Shown piece by piece: positions 1 to 7,055 of a DNA stretch of 16,158 bases. The notes under the pieces were generated by a model that had not been told where the DNA came from, searched no databases, and saw nothing but the letters and a program-made list of their open reading frames with translations. The stretch is from Flavobacteriales bacterium UBA3376 (GTDB taxonomy: Bacteria > Bacteroidota > Bacteroidia > Flavobacteriales > Weeksellaceae), in the NCBI GenBank assembly GCA_002359055.1, contig DEQC01000038.1:1-16158 (forward strand), written 5' to 3'. Numbering within the stretch: the stretch's first letter is position 1; each line of letters begins with the position of its first letter. Position numbers and translations under genes: made by a program.

Positions 1-450
1 AAAGTAAATGATGAGGAATTGGTTTATGCGAGTTACAAAAGGTTCGATGAAGATTTAAATCCTTTGTTGGAAGATTTTATTGCTGAGGATAATATAGATT
101 ATAACCGAATTTTATACAATTGTCCAATTCCGATGTTGACTTCAATGTATGATTCTAAACGAATAGGGAAAGTTCCAATCCCTGAAGTGGATATGCGAGA
201 AGATTATGCAATGTGGATAGAAATTTTGAAAAAAGTGCCACAAGCGAGAAGTATAAAAGAACCTTTGGCGATTTATAGAATCAGAAAACATTCTTATTCG
301 CGCAACAAGTTTTTGATCCTTAAAAAGCAATTTTCCGTATATTACAACTATTTAAATTTATCTTTGCTAAAATCAACCTATTACACCCTTCATTGGGCAT
401 TAAACGGAATGAAGAAGTATGAAAAACTTAGACTTAGAGCAAATCGCTAA
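1..450 (+). CDS. family 2 glycosyltransferase, C-terminal part (5' end outside window)
   Basis: The reading frame is open from base 1, so the catalytic N-terminal half lies outside the window and the apparent TTG start at 19 is not real. What remains is the typical C-terminal end of bacterial GT-A family 2 glycosyltransferases: an acceptor-side MREDYAMWIEILKK segment (the ED of this motif is the usual catalytic-base region), then EPLAIYRIRKHSYSRNK, then an amphipathic tail ending in a cluster of basic residues. Such enzymes transfer a sugar from a nucleotide-sugar to a lipid-linked glycan on the cytoplasmic face of the membrane. Its end overlaps the next gene by 32 nt, so the two are probably co-transcribed as part of the polysaccharide locus. 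The donor and acceptor sugars cannot be told. Confidence 0.85.
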   Translation, partial: KVNDEELVYASYKRFDEDLNPLLEDFIAEDNIDYNRILYNCPIPMLTSMYDSKRIGKVPIPEVDMREDYAMWIEILKKVPQARSIKEPLAIYRIRKHSYSRNKFLILKKQFSVYYNYLNLSLLKSTYYTLHWALNGMKKYEKLRLRANR

Positions 451-1537
451 CTTCTTAGGATATTCATCGCTTTATTTAAAAGTGATTTTATCTTTTGTGA
501 CCTCATTTTTAGTTGCCTTTATAGCGATACCAAAAATTATCCGTGTAGCTTATCGGAAACAATTAATGGACGTTCCGGGCGATAGAAGTTCTCATACCAA
601 CAAAGTTCCGAGCTTAGGTGGTGTGGCGATTTACTTTGCTATCGTCATAGTGTCGAGTATTTTTAGTGCGGACATGCTACATGATATCGTCTTCTTTTCA
701 GCAGCTTTGGTTTTATTGTTTTTTGTTGGATTGATGGATGATTTATTGGTAGTTGCACCATTAAAAAAGCTATATGCACAGATTATCAGTGCACTTATGA
801 TAGTTGTAGGTTCAGATATTCGAATCGATAATTTCTTTGGCTTGTTTGGGATTTATGAACTTCCATTTTTCTTCAGTATCATTTTCACTACTTTTATCAT
901 TGTTCTGATCATTAATTCCTACAATCTTATTGATGGGATCGACGGTTTGGCGGCAGGAGTTGGGAGTTTGATTTCCTTGAGTTTTGTATTTATATTTTTC
1001 AGACTTTATGATTATTCCATGGGATATTTAGCGATTGCAACTTTGGCTGCATTATTGGCATTTTTATATTTTAATTTCTCAAATCGCTACAAGATATTTA
1101 TGGGCGATACAGGGTCGATGGTGGTCGGATATTTAATAGCATTTATGGCGATTAAATTCATCAATTTATCCTCCGAAGATTGGGTAATGATCAAAAGTGG
1201 ACCTGTGGTTGCTATTGCGATTTTAATCGTTCCTTTAATTGATACACTCAGTGTAATTATTATTCGACTAATGAAAAGGAAATCCCCTTTTTCTGCAGAT
1301 AAAAATCATATTCACCATCGGGTGTTGAGGTTGAATCTCAATCATATACAAGCGACGGTGATCATTTGTTTTGCCAATGCATTGATCATCATTTTTGCAT
1401 ATTTGATTCGTCATTTAAATATCAATTTGATGTTATTGTTGGTAATATTAGCTGCACTTTTATTGTCCTATCTGCCATTGGTTTTAGTAGAGTTTGCTTC
1501 AAAAAACAAATTAATCAAAGATGAAAAAGTTACTTAA
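419..1537 (+). CDS. WecA/Rfe-type undecaprenyl-phosphate sugar-1-phosphate transferase
   Basis: This is a 372-residue polytopic membrane protein of the MraY/WecA family (PNPT). Such enzymes move a HexNAc-1-phosphate (GlcNAc in WecA) from UDP-sugar to undecaprenyl phosphate, the first membrane step of O-antigen or capsule synthesis. Family landmarks are in order: DVPGDRSSHT with PSLGG (51-68), the Mg-binding MDD at 106-108, NSYNLIDGIDGLAAG (166-180), FMGDTGS (227-233) and the cytoplasmic HIHHR motif (297-301) that marks WecA-like rather than MraY proteins. About ten or eleven hydrophobic segments fill the rest. The ATG at 419 lies inside the upstream glycosyltransferase gene (32-nt overlap), which implies translational coupling. 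The last 15 residues are hydrophilic and lysine-rich. The sugar specificity is not determined by the sequence alone. Confidence 0.9.
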   Translation: MKNLDLEQIANFLGYSSLYLKVILSFVTSFLVAFIAIPKIIRVAYRKQLMDVPGDRSSHTNKVPSLGGVAIYFAIVIVSSIFSADMLHDIVFFSAALVLLFFVGLMDDLLVVAPLKKLYAQIISALMIVVGSDIRIDNFFGLFGIYELPFFFSIIFTTFIIVLIINSYNLIDGIDGLAAGVGSLISLSFVFIFFRLYDYSMGYLAIATLAALLAFLYFNFSNRYKIFMGDTGSMVVGYLIAFMAIKFINLSSEDWVMIKSGPVVAIAILIVPLIDTLSVIIIRLMKRKSPFSADKNHIHHRVLRLNLNHIQATVIICFANALIIIFAYLIRHLNINLMLLLVILAALLLSYLPLVLVEFASKNKLIKDEKVT

Positions 1538-1548
1538 CTAAAATATCA

Positions 1549-1556
1549 TATATTTG
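1549..1556 (+). promoter_or_regulatory. possible internal promoter, -7 element TATATTTG
   Basis: TATATTTG matches the Bacteroidota -7 consensus TAnnTTTG exactly and sits 20 nt before the TTG start of the export lipoprotein gene. No clear TTTG -33 element is found 19-21 nt upstream. It may give wza/wzc expression independent of the upstream glycosyltransferase genes, but this is weak evidence in AT-rich DNA. Confidence 0.4.
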
Positions 1557-1576
1557 CCAATTAAAACCTAAAGAAC

Positions 1577-2371
1577 TTGAGGCCTATAAATTTACTTTTT
1601 CCAATATTATTCATGATGTTTCTTACATCATGCATACCCTTGAAAGATATTAAATACATTCAGCCCGATGAAAATCTAAAGTTGAATGAACATGGAATGA
1701 TCGAATACAATCGCCCTGAATATCATTTGCAAATCAATGATGTTTTGAACATTAGAGTATCGATGCGAAAAGATGTTGAATTGGAAGAATTGAAGGATTT
1801 TACAGTTACAACTGCTCAAACCGGGAGTGGAAGTCTCAATCCATCCAGTGGAAGAGGGGTTAGAATTCAAGAAGATGGTAATATAGAGTTACCGAGAATA
1901 GGGGAAATTTATTTATTAGGTTTAACCTTAAAAGAAGCCCGAGAGAAAATTCAAACCGAATTTTATAAAATTTATAATGAAGATGCGGTTTATATCGAAA
2001 CCAATTTACCTGGTATAAACTTCACTATTTTAGGAGAAGCAGGTTCTGGAAATTATTTCGTTCAAGATTACGAATTTAGCTTGTTGGAAGCATTTGCAAT
2101 GGCAGGAAACTTAACTCCAGTTGCCGATAGAAATAACATACAAATTTTAAGAACCACACCAGAAGGAACTCAGAGAGCTATAGTGGATATCACAAAAGAA
2201 TCTGTGATGAATTCTGAATACTTTTGGTTGCAACCCAATGATATCATTATTGTCAATCCACGAAGACAAAAACAATGGGGAATAGGTATCAATCCTGTTC
2301 AAACTGTATCAACTGTTTTTGGTGCAGCTACAGCATTGATCGGTATTTACTTCTTTTTCAAGAATCTCTAA
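1577..2371 (+). CDS. Wza-like polysaccharide export outer-membrane lipoprotein
   Basis: This 264-residue protein starts at a TTG. An in-frame stop lies just upstream (1562-1564), and only the TTG start gives a complete lipoprotein signal peptide (MRPINLLFPILFMMFLTSC, acylated Cys19). The next ATG would leave six residues before the lipobox. After the Cys come a Poly_export (PES) domain, beginning around the YHLQINDVLNIRV segment at about 49-61, and an SLBB-type beta-grasp region (about 145-230, with FTILGEAGSGNY). A hydrophobic helix follows at about 242-262. In Wza the C-terminal helix forms the outer-membrane pore, and the same layout is seen here. The protein should form the outer-membrane channel for exported polysaccharide, working with the Wzc-like kinase encoded 22 nt downstream. 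It is shorter than E. coli Wza (about 380 residues), as is common for Bacteroidota versions. Confidence 0.88.
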   Translation: MRPINLLFPILFMMFLTSCIPLKDIKYIQPDENLKLNEHGMIEYNRPEYHLQINDVLNIRVSMRKDVELEELKDFTVTTAQTGSGSLNPSSGRGVRIQEDGNIELPRIGEIYLLGLTLKEAREKIQTEFYKIYNEDAVYIETNLPGINFTILGEAGSGNYFVQDYEFSLLEAFAMAGNLTPVADRNNIQILRTTPEGTQRAIVDITKESVMNSEYFWLQPNDIIIVNPRRQKQWGIGINPVQTVSTVFGAATALIGIYFFFKNL

Positions 2372-2393
2372 ACTTTTCAAGTTTTTAATCATC

Positions 2394-4889
2394 ATGCCAA
2401 ACAATCAACAAAAACCTAATACTAATCCTAAAGAATCGAAAAATAATTCAGCTTTCTTTTTTGATATCGAAAGATTTATTGCAAGAATTATAAGAAATTG
2501 GTTGCTATTTATCATCTCGATTGTATTGGCAGTTTTTATTGCAACTTACATCAATAATTGGCATTTGGATAGAATTTATCAAGCAAGTTCTACTTTTCAT
2601 GTTTCAACGCGATCTTCTGGAAATACCAATCTTGCAAGTAATTCGATTAACTTTATTTGGGGAGGAAGTGGTGGAAAAACTGATATACTCACCAAAATAT
2701 TGGAATCCAGAACCCATGCCTTAGAAGTGGCAAAACGAATTGATGCTTATGTGGCTTATTTGGAAGAAGGTACACTCAAAAAATCTAATTCACACCATAG
2801 CATATCACCATTTAAAGTAACTGTCGATACTCTGCACAATCAAATTATCAATGTTGAATTAGAAATACGACAAAAAGACAAAGAGACTTTCACCATTCAT
2901 CCCATAACTGATATAAATACCAATAGACTTTACAATTATACTAAAAATGAAGAGTTAGGTAGAAATGTAAAAGTCGATTTTCCACAAGAAGGTAAATTTG
3001 GACAATGGATCAATGGAGAAAAATTCAGAATCAAAATAGATAAAACAGCCATTGGATTCAATCCCAAAGTTAAATATTCATTTAAACTTACAAATTTGGA
3101 TGTTGCTGCAAGTAGGGTAGCTAAAAATATAACCGTAAAACCAGAATCCAAAGGTAGTAATATCATGAGAATAACTAAACTTGCTTATTCTCAACAAGAA
3201 GCTGTTGAAATTTTAAACAATTCATTGAAAATTCTACAAGAAAATGAATTGGAAGAGAAAAATGAAGTGGCTAAACGTACTCTTCTCTATATAGGGGAAC
3301 AAATGGGTATCGTCAAAGAAAAAGTCGATAGTGCATCTTTGGAATATCAAAACCTACAAAAAAGAGAACAAATCTATGATTTCACTGGTGAAAAAGGTCA
3401 AATCCTTTCAGGTGTAACAGAAATGGAAAGAGCTCGTATAGAATACGAAGACCAAATCAATATATTGAATTCAATCAGCAATGATGTTTATCAAGTTGGT
3501 TCAACAGGAATGCTCGATCTTCAGATTTTTGGATTGAATGAAGGGAATTTTATAAATGAAGTGAATAATCTAAGAACTTTGGAAATCGAAAGAGATAACT
3601 TAATTGTTTTATACAAACCTGGTTCTCGTGAAATCATTGAAATCGATAGAAAAATTTCCGAAGCAAAATCAAATATTAGCCATCTTATCAATACAAGTAG
3701 AAGTAGAATCAACAAAGAATTGTCACTGATCAATTCTAAACTTTCTGAATTTAATCGTAAAGCTTATACACTTCCAGAAAAAGAAAAAGAATTCTTAGAA
3801 ACTGCTCGTGGTTATGAAATTAACGATGCACTTTACAATACTTTATTGGCAAAATACAGTCAAGCTGAACTTTCAATAGCTTCCAATGTTTCGGACGTAA
3901 CCGTTATTGACAAAGCCGAGTTTTTGAATCAAAGTCCAATTTCTCCCAATAAAAAATCAAATTTAGTTACAGCTGTATTTATAGCTTTGGTTTTACCTAC
4001 AGTTTACTTGTTTTTAAGAGAAATTTTAGACACAAAAATTAAAGGAATTCCTGATGTTGTTAAAATGACAAACATACCTTTTATAGGAGTGATAGGAAAC
4101 AATGCCGACAATCATCCTTTGATTATTTTTGATCGACCAAAATCTTCTATAGCTGAAAGTTTCAGAGCGATTCGTAGTAATTTAAGTTTCCTTTTTAAAA
4201 GAAATGACAAAGAAGATACAAGCAAAATTTTGATGGTTACTTCTTCAGTTGGTGGCGAAGGGAAAACTTTCGTTTCTATGAATATGTCAGCTGCTTTTGC
4301 TATAAGCGGCAAAAAAACCATACTCTTAGGAATGGATTTGAGAAAACCTAAAATATTTGATGATTTTGAAATAAACAACAAAAAAGGATTGTCCAATTAT
4401 TTGTCAGGAAACTCAAGTTTGGATGAAGTGATTCAAAAATCTAAAATAGATACTTTAGATATTATTACCGGAGGTCCAATTCCTCCCAATCCTTCTGAAC
4501 TTTTGTTGTCCGATCGTCTGAGAGAATTGATTGCTGAACTGAGAAAAGAATATGAATTCATAGTGCTCGATACACCACCTATAGTTTTAGTTTCTGACGC
4601 TTTTGATTTGATGGAATATGCAGATGCAACTCTTTATGTGACGCGTTTTGATTATACGTACAGAGGATTGTTGCAATCGATTTCAGATAAATATGACGAA
4701 GGAATAGTTAAAAATATCGGAATTGTATTAAACGACTTCCAAGCCAATGGCAGTTATGGTTATGGCTACGGTTACGGTTACGGCTACGGTTATGGTTATG
4801 GATATTTCGAAGAAGATGCAGATTTTGATCCAAGTGTGGTAGGAAGAATCAAACGTATTTTTAGTTTGAAAAGATACCTTAAGCGTTAA
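2394..4889 (+). CDS. Wzc-like polysaccharide co-polymerase / BY-type tyrosine autokinase
   Basis: This 831-residue inner-membrane protein combines a Wzz-type chain-length region and a cytoplasmic kinase. It has TM1 at about 36-53, a large periplasmic region rich in coiled coil (about 285-500), a GNVR-like PEKEKEF segment, TM2 at about 524-543, then the kinase. The kinase shows Walker A GGEGKT (620-625, Lys624), Walker A' with Asp648 in LLGMDLRKPK, and Walker B FIVLDTPP (722-729, Asp726). An EFNR-like SIAESFRAIRSN segment lies between TM2 and Walker A. The C-terminal tyrosine cluster that such kinases phosphorylate in trans is a strict (YG)8Y run at 788-804, followed by an acidic stretch and a basic tail. 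Cycles of phosphorylation are known to control polymer length and export through the Wza partner. No cognate Wzb-type phosphatase gene is in the window. The gene sits 22 nt after wza and 5 nt before the sugar transferase gene, so it is clearly in an operon. Confidence 0.92.
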   Translation: MPNNQQKPNTNPKESKNNSAFFFDIERFIARIIRNWLLFIISIVLAVFIATYINNWHLDRIYQASSTFHVSTRSSGNTNLASNSINFIWGGSGGKTDILTKILESRTHALEVAKRIDAYVAYLEEGTLKKSNSHHSISPFKVTVDTLHNQIINVELEIRQKDKETFTIHPITDINTNRLYNYTKNEELGRNVKVDFPQEGKFGQWINGEKFRIKIDKTAIGFNPKVKYSFKLTNLDVAASRVAKNITVKPESKGSNIMRITKLAYSQQEAVEILNNSLKILQENELEEKNEVAKRTLLYIGEQMGIVKEKVDSASLEYQNLQKREQIYDFTGEKGQILSGVTEMERARIEYEDQINILNSISNDVYQVGSTGMLDLQIFGLNEGNFINEVNNLRTLEIERDNLIVLYKPGSREIIEIDRKISEAKSNISHLINTSRSRINKELSLINSKLSEFNRKAYTLPEKEKEFLETARGYEINDALYNTLLAKYSQAELSIASNVSDVTVIDKAEFLNQSPISPNKKSNLVTAVFIALVLPTVYLFLREILDTKIKGIPDVVKMTNIPFIGVIGNNADNHPLIIFDRPKSSIAESFRAIRSNLSFLFKRNDKEDTSKILMVTSSVGGEGKTFVSMNMSAAFAISGKKTILLGMDLRKPKIFDDFEINNKKGLSNYLSGNSSLDEVIQKSKIDTLDIITGGPIPPNPSELLLSDRLRELIAELRKEYEFIVLDTPPIVLVSDAFDLMEYADATLYVTRFDYTYRGLLQSISDKYDEGIVKNIGIVLNDFQANGSYGYGYGYGYGYGYGYGYFEEDADFDPSVVGRIKRIFSLKRYLKR
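4755..4805 (+). repeat. hexanucleotide repeat encoding (Tyr-Gly)8-Tyr
   Basis: Eight and a half copies of a 6-bp unit TAY-GGN encode alternating Tyr and Gly (residues 788-804 of the kinase). Tyrosine codons vary between TAT and TAC, and glycine codons between GGT, GGC and GGA, so the DNA repeat is imperfect while the peptide repeat is perfect. Gain or loss of a unit would keep the frame and change the number of phosphorylatable tyrosines. Confidence 0.9.
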
Positions 4890-4894
4890 GTCTA

Positions 4895-5467
4895 ATGTGG
4901 CTAAAAACAATTTTTGACTTTGTTTTCGCACTTTTATTATTGCCTATTTTATTGCCAATAATAATAATCTTAATAATTATTTCGACCATCGATACCAGTC
5001 AATTTGGATTGTTTACTCAAAAACGAATTGGTAAAGAAGCTAAACCTTTTCAGATTTATAAAATTCGAACGATGAGAGGAAATCAACCAAGTGATGTAAC
5101 GAGCGTTAAAACACATAAAATAACTAAATGTGGTCAATTTTTTAGAAAAACTAAATTGGATGAATTGCCACAATTGTTCAATATCATCAAAGGTGAAATG
5201 AGCTTTGTAGGTCCAAGACCAGACGTTGTAGGTTATGCCGATTTGTTGGAAGGTGAAGATCGAATTATTTTAACGGTAAAACCAGGAATTACAGGTCCAG
5301 CGCAATTGGCTTTTAGAAATGAAGATGAAATTCTTAATCAAAAAGAAAATCCTCTGAAGTATAATGACGAAGTTTTATGGCCAAAAAAAGTAGAAATCAA
5401 TAGACAATATGTCAAAAATTGGTCATTTGTAGAGGATATCAAATATATCTTACAAACGATCATCTAA
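4895..5467 (+). CDS. monotopic phosphoglycosyl transferase (PglC/WcaJ catalytic type)
   Basis: The product is a short (190-residue) bacterial sugar transferase consisting essentially of the catalytic module. A hydrophobic N-terminal re-entrant helix (about 6-30) is followed by FTQKRIGKEAKPFQIYKIRTM (40-60). The catalytic Asp-Glu pair lies in KLDELPQLFNI (Asp89-Glu90). SFVGPRPD (103-110) and KPGITGP (129-135) follow. In this family the Asp attacks the UDP-sugar and the phosphosugar is passed to polyprenyl phosphate, starting a lipid-linked glycan at the inner membrane. It is the small PglC-like form without the extra N-terminal membrane domain of WcaJ. It starts 5 nt after the kinase stop. The sugar is unknown; di-N-acetylbacillosamine, galactose, glucose or fucosamine-type donors are all possible. 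Confidence 0.9.
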   Translation: MWLKTIFDFVFALLLLPILLPIIIILIIISTIDTSQFGLFTQKRIGKEAKPFQIYKIRTMRGNQPSDVTSVKTHKITKCGQFFRKTKLDELPQLFNIIKGEMSFVGPRPDVVGYADLLEGEDRIILTVKPGITGPAQLAFRNEDEILNQKENPLKYNDEVLWPKKVEINRQYVKNWSFVEDIKYILQTII

Positions 5468-5500
5468 CTTCTTAACTTATTGGATCAAATTGAAATAAAC

Positions 5501-5526
5501 TATTTAAGATGTTTTTGTCTTAAATA
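5501..5526. promoter_or_regulatory. inverted repeat, candidate Rrf2 operator
   Basis: TATTTAAGA at 5501-5509 and its exact reverse complement TCTTAAATA at 5518-5526 form a 9-bp perfect dyad with an 8-nt spacer. It overlaps the predicted -33 element (TTTG, 5514-5517) of the regulator promoter, the expected place for a repressor site. One arm plus spacer reads AAGATGTTTTT (5506-5516), which resembles the half-site I recall for enterobacterial NsrR, a family member that senses nitric oxide. No T-run follows, so it does not look like a terminator of the upstream operon. Confidence 0.55.
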
Positions 5527-5544
5527 AATAAAGCTTTAACTTTG
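5514..5544 (+). promoter_or_regulatory. predicted promoter of the Rrf2/globin genes
   Basis: TTTG (5514-5517), a 19-nt spacer and TAACTTTG (5537-5544) match the Bacteroidota TTTG-N19-21-TAnnTTTG promoter exactly. Transcription would begin near 5551, leaving a leader of about 10 nt before the ATG at 5561. Confidence 0.65.
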
Positions 5545-5560
5545 CTAAATTAAATAGAGT

Positions 5561-6022
5561 ATGTTTTCAAGGTCATGCAAATATGGACTCAAAGCCATGG
5601 TCTATATCGCAACGAATTCTTTCGAAGGAAAGAATGTAATGAAAATTAAGGAAGTTGCAGAAAATAGCAATTTACCAGTTGCATTTACAGCTAAACTAAT
5701 GGGGATTTTATCGAAACATAATTTGATTCAATCTCAAACGGGGCCAAATGGCGGATTTTATCTCGAACAAGAAAAATTGCATGAAATTAAATTGAGTCAA
5801 ATTGTCCAAGCAATTGATGGTGACTTTGTTTACAAAGGTTGTGGATTGGGATTGAATTATTGCGATATCGAAAATCCTTGCCCTTTGCACGACGATTTTA
5901 AACAAATTAGAGACGGTTTGAAAAACATGTTAGAAAGTACTTCTATTTATGATTTAGCAATAAAAGTAAAACAAGGTCAGTCTTTTTTATCACCAATGAT
6001 TGACGAAAATTTAATGAAATGA
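5561..6022 (+). CDS. Rrf2-family Fe-S-type transcriptional regulator (IscR/NsrR-like)
   Basis: This 153-residue protein has an N-terminal winged helix typical of Rrf2 regulators: KYGLKAMVYIA at 7-17, the recognition region VAFTAKLMGIL (about 40-50) and the GPNGGFYL wing (61-68). In the dimerisation/cluster region it keeps Cys94, Cys101, Cys107 and His110. E. coli IscR binds a [2Fe-2S] cluster with Cys92, Cys98, Cys104 and His107, and NsrR uses three cysteines in the same region. Spacing here is C-X6-C-X5-C-X2-H, one residue longer in the first gap. A cluster-binding sensor is therefore likely. Its TGA overlaps the ATG of the globin gene (ATGA), so the two are translationally coupled. Context favours a nitric-oxide or redox sensor over an iron-sulphur biogenesis regulator, since no isc or suf genes are nearby. 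It probably represses its own operon through the inverted repeat upstream. Confidence 0.88.
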   Translation: MFSRSCKYGLKAMVYIATNSFEGKNVMKIKEVAENSNLPVAFTAKLMGILSKHNLIQSQTGPNGGFYLEQEKLHEIKLSQIVQAIDGDFVYKGCGLGLNYCDIENPCPLHDDFKQIRDGLKNMLESTSIYDLAIKVKQGQSFLSPMIDENLMK

Positions 6023-6417
6023 GTGAATTAAGAGATATAGAAGTTTGGGACGATGTAAAAGCTATGGTTGATCAATTCTATGGGAAAATTAGACAAGATG
6101 ACCTGCTGAAGGATATTTTCAACAATATAATTCAAGACAATTGGCCAGAACATTTGGATAAAATGTATCGTTTTTGGCAAACTGTTTTGCTGCAAGAACG
6201 AACTTACAACGGAAGACCATTTATTCCACATATGAGAATGCCGGTCGAAGAAAAACACTTCAACCGTTGGGTAGATCTTTTTTGTGAAACTGTGGATGAA
6301 CTGTTTTCAGGTACAAGAGCGGAAACTGCAAAATGGCACGGAAAAAGAATGGCTAAAATGTTCTTGTCTAAAATCGAATATTTTAGAGAAAATAACCAAC
6401 AAACTCCGATTCAATAA
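6019..6417 (+). CDS. group III truncated haemoglobin
   Basis: The product is a 132-residue single-domain globin of the truncated group III type. Aligned by eye to Campylobacter jejuni Ctb, the family landmarks are present: Tyr21 in QFYGKI (B10), His45 in PEHLDK (E7), FW at 52-53 (the MYRFWQTVL helix), proximal His71 in FIPHM (F8) and Trp84 in HFNRW (G8). The polar Tyr/His/Trp distal pocket is the one associated with ligand stabilisation and NO or peroxide chemistry in this group. The role is probably cytoplasmic NO detoxification or O2/redox handling, though group III globins are poorly defined functionally. It starts within the stop of the Rrf2 gene (ATGA overlap), so its expression should follow that regulator. 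No reductase partner is encoded nearby. Confidence 0.9.
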   Translation: MSELRDIEVWDDVKAMVDQFYGKIRQDDLLKDIFNNIIQDNWPEHLDKMYRFWQTVLLQERTYNGRPFIPHMRMPVEEKHFNRWVDLFCETVDELFSGTRAETAKWHGKRMAKMFLSKIEYFRENNQQTPIQ

Positions 6418-6452
6418 TTCTAAAGTCAATCCACTCTTCAAAATTTGAATTT

Positions 6453-6809
6453 ATGTATTCCATTCGAATCAAACGAGTGTACGAGCCAGTCGAGGAGACC
6501 GATGGCTATCGAATGTTGGTCGATAGATTGTGGCCGAGAGGAATTTCTAAGGAAAGAGCCAAACTTGACGAATGGAATAAAGAAATTGCTCCATCGACAG
6601 AATTGAGAAAATGGTTTGGACATGATGAAAATAAATTTGAATCATTTGAAGAAAAATATAGAGAAGAATTAAATTCAAAAATAGACGAATTGAAAAGAAT
6701 CAAATCAATTGCTACTCAACAAAATTTATGTCTGATTTTCGCTTCTAAAATTCCGGAATTAAGCCAAGTCAGTGTTTTACTGAAAGTCCTAAACGAATTA
6801 GAAATTTAA
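6453..6809 (+). CDS. DUF488 family protein
   Basis: The 118-residue product belongs to the DUF488 family. The signature runs from the start: IKRVYEPVEETDG, then YRMLVDRLWPRGISKE (about 19-34), WNKEIAPSTELRKWFGHD (about 41-58) and FEEKYREEL (about 64-72). The biochemical function is not known. The C-terminal part is less typical: where many members have a TLLYAAKD-like strand, this one has LCLIFASKIPELSQ. The ATG lies 36 nt after the globin stop with no terminator between them, so co-transcription with the Rrf2 regulator and globin is likely. From memory DUF488 genes occur near nitrite, nitric-oxide and globin genes in other bacteria, which fits, but no reaction can be assigned. A TTCAAA-A-TTTGAA palindrome lies just before the start (6437-6449). 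Confidence 0.85.
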   Translation: MYSIRIKRVYEPVEETDGYRMLVDRLWPRGISKERAKLDEWNKEIAPSTELRKWFGHDENKFESFEEKYREELNSKIDELKRIKSIATQQNLCLIFASKIPELSQVSVLLKVLNELEI

Positions 6810-6928
6810 AATTCAAATGACTCTCTGTGCAATCATTTATTATTCTTAATTTTTTTAACTTTAAAGCATTGACTCTCTGTCTTTATGAGTTGGAATTCGC
6901 TGAAGTCCTTTATTCATCTAAGTTTTAG

Positions 6929-6936
6929 TATCTTTG
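6929..6936 (+). promoter_or_regulatory. possible -7 element TATCTTTG
   Basis: TATCTTTG matches TAnnTTTG exactly in the 246-nt gap between the DUF488 gene and the methyltransferase gene. No TTTG lies at the right distance upstream. It would give a leader of about 110 nt containing a 9-bp inverted repeat, AATAGTTTT (6963-6971) with AAAACTATT (6982-6990), of unknown meaning. Confidence 0.4.
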
Positions 6937-7055
6937 TGTGAAATTCTAAGCAATGGGTCGGTAATAGTTTTATAAATTTCAAAAACTATTCATTCAACAC
7001 CATTACTTTCATAAACATTTATTAAACACGTATTGTACGGAAATCGTAAATCAAA

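Noticed and set aside
2370..2384. AAACTT-TTC-AAGTTT hairpin followed by Ts between the wza- and wzc-like genes
   Set aside because: The stem has only six mostly A/T pairs, so it is too weak to call a terminator or attenuator inside this operon.
4755..4805. Tandem repeat as a CRISPR-like or non-coding repeat
   Set aside because: The unit is 6 bp, without spacers, in frame within a kinase gene whose family is known for tyrosine-rich tails.
4728..4931. Reading frame on the minus strand opposite the end of the autokinase gene
   Set aside because: It is created by the YG-encoding repeat read antisense, giving a low-complexity Val/Thr/Ile product with no family match, fully inside a well-supported gene.
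6437..6449. TTCAAA-A-TTTGAA palindrome before the DUF488 start as an operator
   Set aside because: Short, AT-rich and without a matching promoter; mentioned only as context in the gene entry.
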